DNA from: Bifidobacterium animalis subsp. animalis ATCC 25527
GTDB taxonomy: Bacteria; Actinomycetota; Actinomycetes; Actinomycetales; Bifidobacteriaceae
Assembly: GCF_000260715.1 (NCBI RefSeq)
Contig: NC_017834.1
Span: 1,736,001 to 1,800,000, forward strand
Reading direction: 5' to 3'
DNA length: 64,000 bases
Position 1 is the stretch's first letter. Each line of letters begins with the position of its first letter. The notes beneath the pieces were generated by a model. The model saw only the letters and a program-made list of their open reading frames with translations, had not been told where the DNA came from and made no database searches. Shown in pieces: positions 1-9,699 of the stretch. The translations under genes were made by a program, and so were the position numbers.

Positions 1-125
1 GTGGATTTTCCGGCGCCATTGGGGCCGAGGAATCCGGTCACCTTGCCGTCGGGAGCGGTGAAGCTCACGTTGTCGAGCACTTACTTGGCGCCAAACATTT
101 TCGTAACGCCTTGTATTTCAATCAC
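1..125 (-). pseudogene. ABC transporter ATP-binding protein, 5' end, interrupted by a stop codon
   Basis: Only the first 41 or so codons lie in the window; the gene runs off the left edge. From a GTG at 125..123 the reading is a typical ABC ATPase N-terminus (IEIQGVTKMFGAK), then an in-frame TAA at 83..81, then the same frame continues with VLDNVSFTAPDGKVTGFLG and the Walker A motif GPNGAGKS at the edge. A sense codon such as CAA changed by one base would give the TAA. An in-frame TGA six codons upstream of the GTG limits how far upstream the start could be. Translation could restart at the GTG at 80..78, but no ribosome binding site precedes it. Family known: ATPase subunit of an exporter or importer; the substrate cannot be told from this piece. 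Confidence 0.6.
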
Positions 126-313
126 CCGGGCACAGTATCACACCAACGCCGTCGGATGCGGCCACCTGTCCACTTTTGCCAGACACCCGCGGCTGCGAAT
201 GCCCGTGGCGTACGCCATACGCGTACCGGTGCGAACAGATAACGTCCCACTGCGCAGCGCGGGACACTGCATATGGTCAGACTGTGCAATGTGAGCAGAT
301 ATACGATGACGGA

Positions 314-1123
314 CTACGCAATGTGGGCATGCTGCGCGATCCACGCATGCATGGTCACGGCCGCCGCCGCACCGGCATTGATGGAGCGCACCGAGCCGAA
401 TTGGCTGATGTACACGACGTCGTCGGCCAACTCGAGCGCCTTCTTCGACAGGCCCGGTCCTTCGGCGCCGAACAGCAGCAGGCAGCGTTCGGGGAAGCGG
501 TAGGTCTCCATGGGCACCGCGCCGTCGATGATGTCCATGGCGATCACCTTGGCGTTCTGCGCAATGTTCAGGTCGTGCCGCGCGTACACCAGTTCGCGGG
601 CGGCATCAGCGGGACTCAGCACACCGGCCCGGGCCGCCGTCTGCGCCGTTTCGATGCGCTGGCGCGCCTCGGCACGTTCCTGTGCGATGCGCGCGTGCCA
701 ATCGTCCACGCAGGCGCGAATCGACGGGTGATGCACCACATGCTGGTACAGCTCGGTCATGAGCGCGCCCTTGCGGTTCCATTTGTGCGGACCCACGATG
801 TGCACGCGGTTCGCCGTGAAGGCATTCGCCGTGCGCACCATTGAACCGATGTTGAAGTCGTGCGTCCAGTTCTCCACGGCCACTTCGAACATATGGCGCC
901 CGCGGGCGTCCAAATCGGCCTTAATCGCCTCGACCGACCAGTACCGGTACCGGTCGAGCACGTTGCGGCGGTCGCCTTCGTCGAGCAACGCGGCATCGAA
1001 TCTGGGGTCGTCCGGGCGCGGCTCCTGCGGGTGCTCTTCAATCCACGGCCCCACACCGACCTCACGGAATTCCGGCTCGCCGGAGGCCTTGGCCAGCACA
1101 TCGATCGGATTCGGCTCATGCAT
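314..1123 (-). CDS. TrmH/SpoU-family RNA 2'-O-methyltransferase
   Basis: 269 aa. The three SPOUT motifs are visible: motif 1 in NIGSMVRTANAFTANRVHIVG (about residues 92-112), motif 2 in LLLFGAEGPGLS (about 216-227) and motif 3 in SINAGAAAAVTMHAW near the C-terminus. These form the trefoil-knot S-adenosylmethionine site that methylates ribose 2'-OH in rRNA or tRNA. The N-terminal ~75 residues are an acidic extension outside the catalytic domain, and there is an insertion of about 60 residues (Ala/Arg-rich, probably helical) between motifs 1 and 2, longer than in minimal TrmH. The PRTase-like gene lies 45 bp upstream on the same strand, so the two are likely co-transcribed. The exact target nucleotide cannot be predicted. 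Confidence 0.85.
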   Translation of the reverse strand: MHEPNPIDVLAKASGEPEFREVGVGPWIEEHPQEPRPDDPRFDAALLDEGDRRNVLDRYRYWSVEAIKADLDARGRHMFEVAVENWTHDFNIGSMVRTANAFTANRVHIVGPHKWNRKGALMTELYQHVVHHPSIRACVDDWHARIAQERAEARQRIETAQTAARAGVLSPADAARELVYARHDLNIAQNAKVIAMDIIDGAVPMETYRFPERCLLLFGAEGPGLSKKALELADDVVYISQFGSVRSINAGAAAAVTMHAWIAQHAHIA

Positions 1124-1168
1124 GGCCCATTCCCTCCCTTTTCGGCTTCCAGTGCAGATCAGCGCAGC

Positions 1169-1831
1169 TCAGTGCAGCTCGGATTCCCGGAACACCTCGA
1201 TGAACGGCAGTTCCGCCGTGCTGTCGTCTGCCGGATTCACCACGCGGATCACCGGATCCACCATATCCACACCGCCAATAAGCGAGGCCACGGCCACCAC
1301 TTCGGCGCCCTGGGCCTCAACGATGCCGAAGTCGAGGCTCAGTTCGTTGCCGTTGCGCAATGTGACGAGCGAGGAGGTCTGCACATACGACTTCTCCGAC
1401 AGCCATGCGTCGAGCAGCAGCACATGCTTGCCTTCGATGGACGGCCCTTTGATCGAAGGGAACACGAAGTCCATCACGAAACCGTTGAGGTCTTCGCCAC
1501 GTGAGGCGGCCGCGTGCATCATCGCGCACACCATGGGCACGGCCGCGGCGGTCAGCGCACCCACCGCGTCGAAATCATCCACCGAATAACCGGCCTCCTC
1601 GATCGTGTCGAGCAGAATATGGCCAATCAGTGAAGCGCCATGGGAGTCGAACGTGACGTCGGACAATTCGGAGAACGGCCGATCCGCCATATGTTCGCGC
1701 AGCATACGTCTGAGCTGTTCCCGCGGCTCCATGGCGAAGAAATCCACCGCCTCCTCCCGACTGACGGTGCGGCTGGCGGTCTGATCGCTGTTCGAAACGC
1801 CGGTGGGGCGGAATCCCTGTGACTGACTCAT
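1169..1831 (-). CDS. orotate phosphoribosyltransferase-like protein with an altered PRPP loop
   Basis: 220 aa from the ATG at 1831. The order of elements (VDDFDAVGALTAAAVPMVCAMMHAA, then GFVMDFVFPSIKGPSIEGKHVLLLDAW, then GAEVVAVASLIGG) follows the type I PRTase fold of PyrE. The normal PRPP-binding loop (hydrophobics-D-D-x-x-T-T-G) is not there: the strand VLLLD is followed by AWLSEKSYVQTSS. That makes orotate transfer uncertain; it may use a different phosphate loop or be regulatory. The N-terminal 40 residues are polar and not part of the fold. It is divergent from the P-type-ATPase-like gene (132 bp between starts) and precedes the SpoU gene on the same strand. Confidence 0.6.
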   Translation of the reverse strand: MSQSQGFRPTGVSNSDQTASRTVSREEAVDFFAMEPREQLRRMLREHMADRPFSELSDVTFDSHGASLIGHILLDTIEEAGYSVDDFDAVGALTAAAVPMVCAMMHAAASRGEDLNGFVMDFVFPSIKGPSIEGKHVLLLDAWLSEKSYVQTSSLVTLRNGNELSLDFGIVEAQGAEVVAVASLIGGVDMVDPVIRVVNPADDSTAELPFIEVFRESELH

Positions 1832-1963
1832 GGCTCCAGAGTAATCCGCGAACCCGATTTCGTCACCAGATCTGCAATGCGCATGCTCATTCCCGCGACG
1901 TATGGGAATGCTCAGCGCTTCCGCGTACAGTATGGGTATACACGAAGCCGAACAGGAAGTGCC

Positions 1964-3370
1964 ATGACTCTCAACACATTCATCGCGGTGGTCTGCGTGG
2001 TGGGGGCGATCATGCTCACCATTGCGCACATCCGCTTCTTCTTTGGCGAGGAAGCACACAAACAGCAGGGGGAGCTGTTCCACCAGCCGCCGCACGACGA
2101 GGCCGCACCCGTGTCTGCCGGCGACACGTTGCGTACACGACGGCGCGACAACGCCGCGGATCTGCGCATATTGCGCAAGCAGATCATTGTGGGCGCGGCG
2201 CTTACGCTCGTCGTGGTGATCCCGATTCTCATTCACACCTTCGCCCCGCATTGCCCGCTCGGGCCGCTCGTGGACCCATGGTGGCAGGCGGTGCTCATCA
2301 CGCCGGTCATGTTCTACAGCGGCTACCCGGTGCATGTGGATGGCTGGTCGTCGCTGGTGGACCGTCGCCCGAACATGAACACGCTCGCGTCCATAGGCAC
2401 GATCGCCGCCTACGCCTACGGCCTGCTCATCTGCTTTGCCGGCGACCTGTTCCCCGCGGGCATGCGCATGTCGTATTTCGCCATCGTGGGCATTATGATC
2501 ACGCTGGTACTGCTGGCACGCCTCGTCTCCGATCTGTATCTGCCGCAGCAGCCGGCGTTCCCGCTGCAGTTGTGGGTGGATCGCTTCTCGTTCGTGTTCG
2601 TGCCCGTCGTGATCATGATCGCTCTGTGGACGTTCGTGGCATGGCTGTTGTTCGGCAGGCAGCCGGCGCTGCCGATGGCGCTGCTCACCGCGATCTCGGT
2701 GCTCATCATCGCCTGCCCGTGCGCGCTCGGCTGGGCGGCGACGCTTGCCGCCGTGTTCGCGAATGAGAACGCAGGCCGCCATGGTCTGCAGATTCATTCC
2801 CTTGGCTCACTGCAGATCGCCCGTCACCTGACCGACGTGCTGTTCGCGCAGGAGGCGGCATCGCGCTGCCAGGAAGACATTCGCCGACTCCAGCAGGCCG
2901 GCGTCTCCACTTCGGTCATCGATGCGGACGCCGTGGACGACGTGCTCGCCACCGTGGATTCCATGCGCAAACTCACCGTGTCGCTCGGCCAACGCCCGGT
3001 GGTGGCGTTCGTGGGCGACGGCCCGACCGATGAGCGCATTCGCCACGCCGTCGACATCACGCTCGAGGTCGGCGAGGCGAAGGAGGGCGAAGCCCATGGC
3101 CATGCGGATGTCATCGTGGATTCCCGTTCGACCGTGGCGGTGAGCGATCTGCGCAATCTCTCCCATGCGATGATGGCGAATATTCGCGAGAATCTGGTGT
3201 GGACCTTCGCGTTCAACATCATTGGCATCCCGATTGCCGCCGGCGTGCTCTACCCGTTCACCTCGTGGCTGCTCGACCCGTCGTTCGCCGCGATCGCGAT
3301 GATTCTCAGCTCGCTGTGCGTGTTGGTCAACTCGCTGCGCATGCGCCGCTACAACCCGGAACGGGCGTAG
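1964..3370 (+). CDS. P1B-ATPase-like membrane protein lacking the phosphorylation and actuator domains
   Basis: 468 aa. Start chosen at ATG 1964, which has AGGAAG six bases upstream. Membrane parts of a heavy-metal P-type ATPase are kept in order: an N-terminal helix, the NMNTLASIGTIAAYAYG pair (about 137-153), the helix before the metal site and the metal motif ACPCALG (CPC at 251-253), and after the loop the last two helices (NIIGIPIAAGVLYP, 418-431). Missing: the actuator domain with TGES (only ~20 residues join the helices at about 189-208), the DKTGT phosphorylation motif (replaced by FAQEA at 294-298) and most of the nucleotide-binding domain. A hinge-like VGDGPTDE remains at 350-357. 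ATP-driven transport should be impossible. It could be a passive channel, sensor, metal-binding protein or decaying gene; the uninterrupted frame and good ribosome binding site argue against simple decay. Confidence 0.85.
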   Translation: MTLNTFIAVVCVVGAIMLTIAHIRFFFGEEAHKQQGELFHQPPHDEAAPVSAGDTLRTRRRDNAADLRILRKQIIVGAALTLVVVIPILIHTFAPHCPLGPLVDPWWQAVLITPVMFYSGYPVHVDGWSSLVDRRPNMNTLASIGTIAAYAYGLLICFAGDLFPAGMRMSYFAIVGIMITLVLLARLVSDLYLPQQPAFPLQLWVDRFSFVFVPVVIMIALWTFVAWLLFGRQPALPMALLTAISVLIIACPCALGWAATLAAVFANENAGRHGLQIHSLGSLQIARHLTDVLFAQEAASRCQEDIRRLQQAGVSTSVIDADAVDDVLATVDSMRKLTVSLGQRPVVAFVGDGPTDERIRHAVDITLEVGEAKEGEAHGHADVIVDSRSTVAVSDLRNLSHAMMANIRENLVWTFAFNIIGIPIAAGVLYPFTSWLLDPSFAAIAMILSSLCVLVNSLRMRRYNPERA

Positions 3371-3404
3371 TGACTCAAGGCTCGCAGATTCCCTGAAGCA
3401 CGCA

Positions 3405-3433
3405 GAGGGCCCGCGCGGATTGCGCGGGCCTTC
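3405..3433. terminator. intrinsic terminator between convergent genes
   Basis: GGCCCGCGC (3408-3416), a 5-base loop and GCGCGGGCC (3422-3430) form a perfect 9-bp stem, extended by weaker pairs. It sits between the stop of the P-type-ATPase-like gene and the stop of clpB, so it probably serves both. Confidence 0.8.
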
Positions 3434-3464
3434 CCTATATCAGTCGCCATATGGGCGATTTGGA

Positions 3465-6152
<2,688 letters not shown>

Positions 6153-6248
6153 ATCATCCTCCATATTTCGCCGGGCCCGCGAATGCGTGACCCGGCGAAG
6201 TCGTTATCTGATATGTTCAACAACGGCCCGGCACGGTTATTCCCAAAA

Positions 6249-6269
6249 CTTGAGTGATCCTGACTCAAG
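6249..6269. promoter_or_regulatory. HAIR operator (HspR binding site) for clpB
   Basis: CTTGAGT, seven bases, ACTCAAG: an exact match to the HspR-associated inverted repeat. The arms extend to AAACTTGAGT and ACTCAAGTTT (6246-6272). It lies 97 bp upstream of the clpB start. HspR with DnaK as co-repressor is known to use this element in actinobacteria. Confidence 0.93.
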
Positions 6270-6334
6270 TTTTAGAATCTGCCCCGCAGCGTCGCTGCCG
6301 ACATATGTCACTGCCATTGTGGCGCGAAACGAAG

Positions 6335-6365
6335 GAAGGCTACCCGCGTTATGCGGATAGCCTTC
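6335..6365 (-). terminator. intrinsic terminator after the FAA-hydrolase-family gene
   Basis: GAAGGCTA (6335-6342) pairs with TAGCCTTC (6358-6365), with further pairing inside the loop. It lies 33 bp past the stop of the minus-strand gene at 6399 and upstream of the clpB promoter region, insulating the two. Confidence 0.65.
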
Positions 6366-6398
6366 AAAAATCACAGCAAACACTCAGTTTGCGGGAAA

Positions 6399-7220
6399 TC
6401 ACTCCCCCTGCACGACCACGTTGCGCAGTTCGCCGATGCCGGCGACGCGCACAATGGCCTCATCGCCGGGCTTGAGCGTGCCCGATGCGTTCGGCGTGCC
6501 CGTCATGATCACATCGCCCGGCAACAGCGTGGAGAAGCTGGAGATGCCGGCAATCTGCTCGGCGATATTGTGGATGAGATTCGCCGTGGTGCCACTCGCC
6601 GCCGGAACATCCTCGCCGTTGAGCGTGAAGCCGATTTTGGCGTCACGCCAGTCGAACTCGTCTTTCGTCACGATCCACGGGCCGAGCGGGCACGAGGTGT
6701 CGAAGCCCTTCGCACGCGTCCACATCGGGTCGGAGCCCTGCAGGTCGCGCAGGGTCACGTCGTTGACGCAGGTGAAGCCGAGCACGTAGTCCATCGCCTT
6801 GTCCACCGGCACGTTCTTGGCGATGCGGCCCATGACCACGGCCACCTCAGGCTCGTAGTTCATGTCGTGCGAATACGTCGGGTACACAATCGGGTCGTCC
6901 GGGCCGATCACCGAGGTCGACGGCTTCGTGAAGATCACCATCTCAGCCGGCGCATGCGCTTGCGGCGACTGGTTGTGCTCATGCATGAACTGCGCATGCG
7001 CCTCGTAGTTCTTCGCCAGCCCGTACACCTTCGACGGGATGACCGGTGCGAGCAAACGCACGCCGTCTTCATCGAGCGCCACACGCTCGCCGGTCGGCGT
7101 CACTTGCTGGAGCAGGGGGTGCCCGTCGAGCACCACGAGGTAGTCCTTGCCGTCGGTGGCGTCCTTCTGCACGAAGGCATACTGCGGCGTGTCATTGCGG
7201 GAAAATCGTGCAAGTCTCAT
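6399..7220 (-). CDS. fumarylacetoacetate hydrolase family protein
   Basis: 273 aa from ATG 7220 (MRLARF). The C-terminal two thirds is an FAH domain: IPSKVYGLAKNYEAHA, then KPSTSVIGPDDPI, the metal-binding acidic motif YEPEVAVVMGR, GFTCVNDVTLRDLQ, AKGFDTSCPLGPW, and GDVIMTGTPNASG near the end. Family members are metal-dependent hydrolases, isomerases or decarboxylases of beta-diketo acids (2-hydroxyhepta-2,4-diene-1,7-dioate isomerase, acylpyruvase, oxaloacetate decarboxylase). No aromatic pathway genes are nearby, so acylpyruvase or oxaloacetate tautomerase-type activity is the more likely role. The HTH gene upstream ends only 10 bp before its start, which suggests one transcript. Confidence 0.88.
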   Translation of the reverse strand: MRLARFSRNDTPQYAFVQKDATDGKDYLVVLDGHPLLQQVTPTGERVALDEDGVRLLAPVIPSKVYGLAKNYEAHAQFMHEHNQSPQAHAPAEMVIFTKPSTSVIGPDDPIVYPTYSHDMNYEPEVAVVMGRIAKNVPVDKAMDYVLGFTCVNDVTLRDLQGSDPMWTRAKGFDTSCPLGPWIVTKDEFDWRDAKIGFTLNGEDVPAASGTTANLIHNIAEQIAGISSFSTLLPGDVIMTGTPNASGTLKPGDEAIVRVAGIGELRNVVVQGE

Positions 7221-7230
7221 ACGCCTCAGT

Positions 7231-7749
7231 CTACGCCCTGGTTTCACCGGACGCACCCATCGGGTCGGAACCGGCGTCGCCATGTGCCGCCGAAAGCTTC
7301 CTGAGTTCGCGCGACAGTTCGTCCACCTGGCGTTCCAGTTCGTCGATGCGCCGCACCTGCTGGGCGATCAGCACATCGCGTATATCGCCACGTGAGCCAA
7401 TGGCCTGCGGCGCGAACGAGGTGTCGATATGCGTGGGGGCATGCAGATCGGCCATGACGGCATTGCCTCGCTTGCCGCGGGGCTGTTTCACCGTTGTCGC
7501 CGCCACGTTCATTTGCCTGCGCCACCGTGCGATGGCGCATTCGATGCGCTTGTAGCCAATGAGCGAGGGATCGAGCCCGGCTTCGCGGAACAGTTGGACC
7601 GGCGACTCCCCTTGCGCGTACCGCAGCACGCAATCGACCTTGAACTCCTCGGTGTAGATGATGCGATTACGCGTGGCATCCGCCACCGCAGGCAATGTTT
7701 TCAGGTACGCGACCTCTTCAACGCTGAACGCGCCGCCCCCGCTTGCCAC
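7231..7749 (-). CDS. small HTH and coiled-coil protein
   Basis: 172 aa from the GTG at 7749, preceded by GAGAGGGGG at a suitable distance. Residues ~25-75 (RIIYTEEFKVDCVLRYAQG, then LFREAGLDPSLIGYKRIECAIARW) resemble the helix-turn-helix of transposase orfA proteins. The C-terminal 45 residues (DVLIAQQVRRIDELERQVDELSRELRKL) form a coiled coil. No integrase-core partner, inverted repeats or target duplication are near, so I see a domesticated DNA-binding protein rather than an insertion sequence. The middle is Pro/Gly/Thr-rich. Function is unknown; it reads straight into the FAH-family gene. Confidence 0.6.
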   Translation of the reverse strand: MASGGGAFSVEEVAYLKTLPAVADATRNRIIYTEEFKVDCVLRYAQGESPVQLFREAGLDPSLIGYKRIECAIARWRRQMNVAATTVKQPRGKRGNAVMADLHAPTHIDTSFAPQAIGSRGDIRDVLIAQQVRRIDELERQVDELSRELRKLSAAHGDAGSDPMGASGETRA

Positions 7750-7876
7750 CTTTGGCCCCCTCTCCCAGACCTTCGATCTGCTGCTTTCAATGTACCACTG
7801 CGACAATCGACACCGCAATGTCTGGCACACGCTGCATGTCGACAACATCGGCAACCGATAAGCCGGAGAAACATAT

Positions 7877-7916
7877 GGTTGTGCCCGCCTCCTTGCACGA
7901 GGAGGCGGGCACAACC
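7877..7916 (-). terminator. terminator of the pilus locus
   Basis: A perfect 17-bp stem (7877-7893 with 7900-7916) and a six-base loop, 25 bp past the stop of the major pilin gene. There is no clear T run after it on the minus strand, so it may also act as an mRNA-stabilising 3' hairpin. Confidence 0.7.
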
Positions 7917-7941
7917 TATTCAGAGATGTTCAGTTCATCTC

Positions 7942-9501
7942 TCAGCCGCGAAGCTGCTGCTTCAGGCTGCGGGAACGGACCGCGATGAGCGCGCCCGCAC
8001 CGCCGAGCAGCAGAGCCACGACGACGAGCATTGTGATGCCCGCGGCACCGGTCAGCGGCAGCTGGGTGATGGACTTGACGTTCTTGACAGTGATGCCACC
8101 ATTGTCACCCGTCGAAGCGAGGCCGAGCGTGTTGCCGGCCTTGTCGAGCGTCACGGTATCATCGGCGCCGACCGTGATCTGGAAGGAGGGCAGCAGGTTC
8201 TGCGCATAGCCGGCAGGGGCCTTGATCTCCTCAACGGTGTAGGTACCCCCAGCGATGTTGGGGAAGGAGACCTTACCATTATCGTCAGATGTCGCAGCCA
8301 GCGGGGCCTTCTCAGCGGCAGCCCAGTTCCACTTGTTGCTGGCATACGTGCCGTACTCACCGGCAGCATTCTTGATGGCGAACTCAGCGCCCTTCAGACC
8401 AGCATCGCCGTCAACGCCGACCTTGGTGAAGGTGACATCGTGGGTCTTCACGGTAGCAGTAGCTTGAGCCGAAGAAGCATCTGGCGTGGTACCAGTGTCG
8501 AAGGCGCCCTGAGAGAGGAACGCGTCAGCCTGAACCGTGTTCGCCAGTGTGTTGGAGGTAACGACGGTGCCGAACGTCGGAGTGGCGTTGTAAGTCATGG
8601 TAAGCGTCTGACCTGCATACAGCTGGGCCTTCTGAATCTTCACAGTAAGCTTATTGTTCGCCAGAGTAACCGTATCAGGAGTCACGGTAGTCCCTTCGCC
8701 GTTAACAACCTTCACGGAATTCTTGTCGACAGCCAGACCCTGGTCCGCCGTATCGGCGAACTGGAAACCGTAGAACTTGTAGCCTGCTGCAGCGGCCGGA
8801 ATCGTCGCGGTCACGGTGTAGGTGATCAGCTGACCATCATGAATATCAGTGTCGTTGACGTTCTTGGTGACATTGGTCGGAGCCATGGCGTCCGCGGACT
8901 TCGCGTTGTAGGAACCAGTGGCCAGAATGGTACCCTGTCCATCACCCTTGGGATTGACGACAAGAGTGGTGGTGGAGTTCACAGGAGTAGCGACGATGGC
9001 GGTCGCACCTTCCACAGTAGCGCCATCGGACGTATCAGTGATGGCGTACCAACCGGTAGCAAGGTTACTAATCGGCATGTTCTCACCATCGGTCTTCGGA
9101 GTCTGACCGGAACCGTCGGTAAGCGACTCAGTCAGCTTATCAGCGAACTGACGAAGCTGCTGAGCATTGAAGGTAGCCACGTAAGCAGCCGGATTATTGG
9201 TATATTCCGTCGGAATGGAAGCAGCGTCATTGGCTGCGTCCGCAGCCTTGCGCACGGTTTCTACCATGGCCGGGACCGTATCGATATCGACATAGGTTTT
9301 GCCATCAACGGTCTGGGCATTGCTGAACGTCGCAAACAGATACGGCGTGTAGGTGTGGCCCGTCTGGGCGTTATTCACGGTAATCGTGCCGGTGGATGCG
9401 ATTTCGATCGGTTCCGCGTTGGCGGTGGTGGCGCCGAGGGCCAGGCCGCCGAGCATCGTCGCGGCTGCGGCGACGCCTGCGAATACTCGTTTGAGATTCA
9501 T
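7942..9501 (-). CDS. major (backbone) pilin, LPLTG-anchored
   Basis: 519 aa. Signal peptide 1-29 ending TTANA. The shaft protein of a covalent pilus: sortase C joins the Thr of LPLTG (481-485) of one subunit to a Lys of the next. The likely pilin motif is VVNPKG with Lys185. A Cna-B-type domain carries the E-box YTVEEIKAPAGY (about 430-441), which holds the Glu that catalyses an internal isopeptide bond. After LPLTG come a membrane helix and the basic tail RSRSLKQQLRG. Ser/Thr/Ala-rich and poor in Cys, as expected. It is the last gene of the sortase, tip, backbone order, with a 198-bp leader full of hairpins that may tune its level relative to the tip gene. Confidence 0.92.
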   Translation of the reverse strand: MNLKRVFAGVAAAATMLGGLALGATTANAEPIEIASTGTITVNNAQTGHTYTPYLFATFSNAQTVDGKTYVDIDTVPAMVETVRKAADAANDAASIPTEYTNNPAAYVATFNAQQLRQFADKLTESLTDGSGQTPKTDGENMPISNLATGWYAITDTSDGATVEGATAIVATPVNSTTTLVVNPKGDGQGTILATGSYNAKSADAMAPTNVTKNVNDTDIHDGQLITYTVTATIPAAAAGYKFYGFQFADTADQGLAVDKNSVKVVNGEGTTVTPDTVTLANNKLTVKIQKAQLYAGQTLTMTYNATPTFGTVVTSNTLANTVQADAFLSQGAFDTGTTPDASSAQATATVKTHDVTFTKVGVDGDAGLKGAEFAIKNAAGEYGTYASNKWNWAAAEKAPLAATSDDNGKVSFPNIAGGTYTVEEIKAPAGYAQNLLPSFQITVGADDTVTLDKAGNTLGLASTGDNGGITVKNVKSITQLPLTGAAGITMLVVVALLLGGAGALIAVRSRSLKQQLRG

Positions 9502-9699
9502 TGTTGTTTCCTTCTCTATGGTGTGCGCCGGGAGCCGCGTGGGCGGAAAGCCGTGCGGCTCCCGAACGTTGCGTGCAACGTCCCTTCACACTGCATTGAG
9601 TCATTGCACTACATCTTGTCTCTTCAGTTGTCGCTTCGCCCGTGCGGGCGGAGGGGCCGCGGCCGAGGATGGGACCTCGGCCGCGGAAGGATATGGCGG
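9502..9699 (-). promoter_or_regulatory. hairpin-rich leader between the tip and backbone pilin genes
   Basis: Three strong palindromes fill this spacer: a perfect 12-bp stem CCGCGGCCGAGG / CCTCGGCCGCGG (9657-9668, 9675-9686), a palindrome ACGTTG / CAACGT (9566-9581), and GGGAGCCGC / GCGGCTCCC (9530-9538, 9555-9563) close to the pilin start. The first lies 14 bp past the tip-gene stop and could terminate part of the transcripts; the others would lie in the pilin 5' leader. A separate pilin promoter here is possible but I cannot name it with confidence. Confidence 0.55.

Noticed and set aside
1877..1963. Upstream start for the P-type-ATPase-like gene
   Set aside because: The ATG at 1964 has AGGAAG at the right distance; the extra 29 residues are not hydrophobic or conserved-looking.
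7231..7749. Insertion sequence (orfA of an IS3-type element)
   Set aside because: No orfB, no terminal inverted repeats and no target duplication; the gene reads into a conserved enzyme gene.
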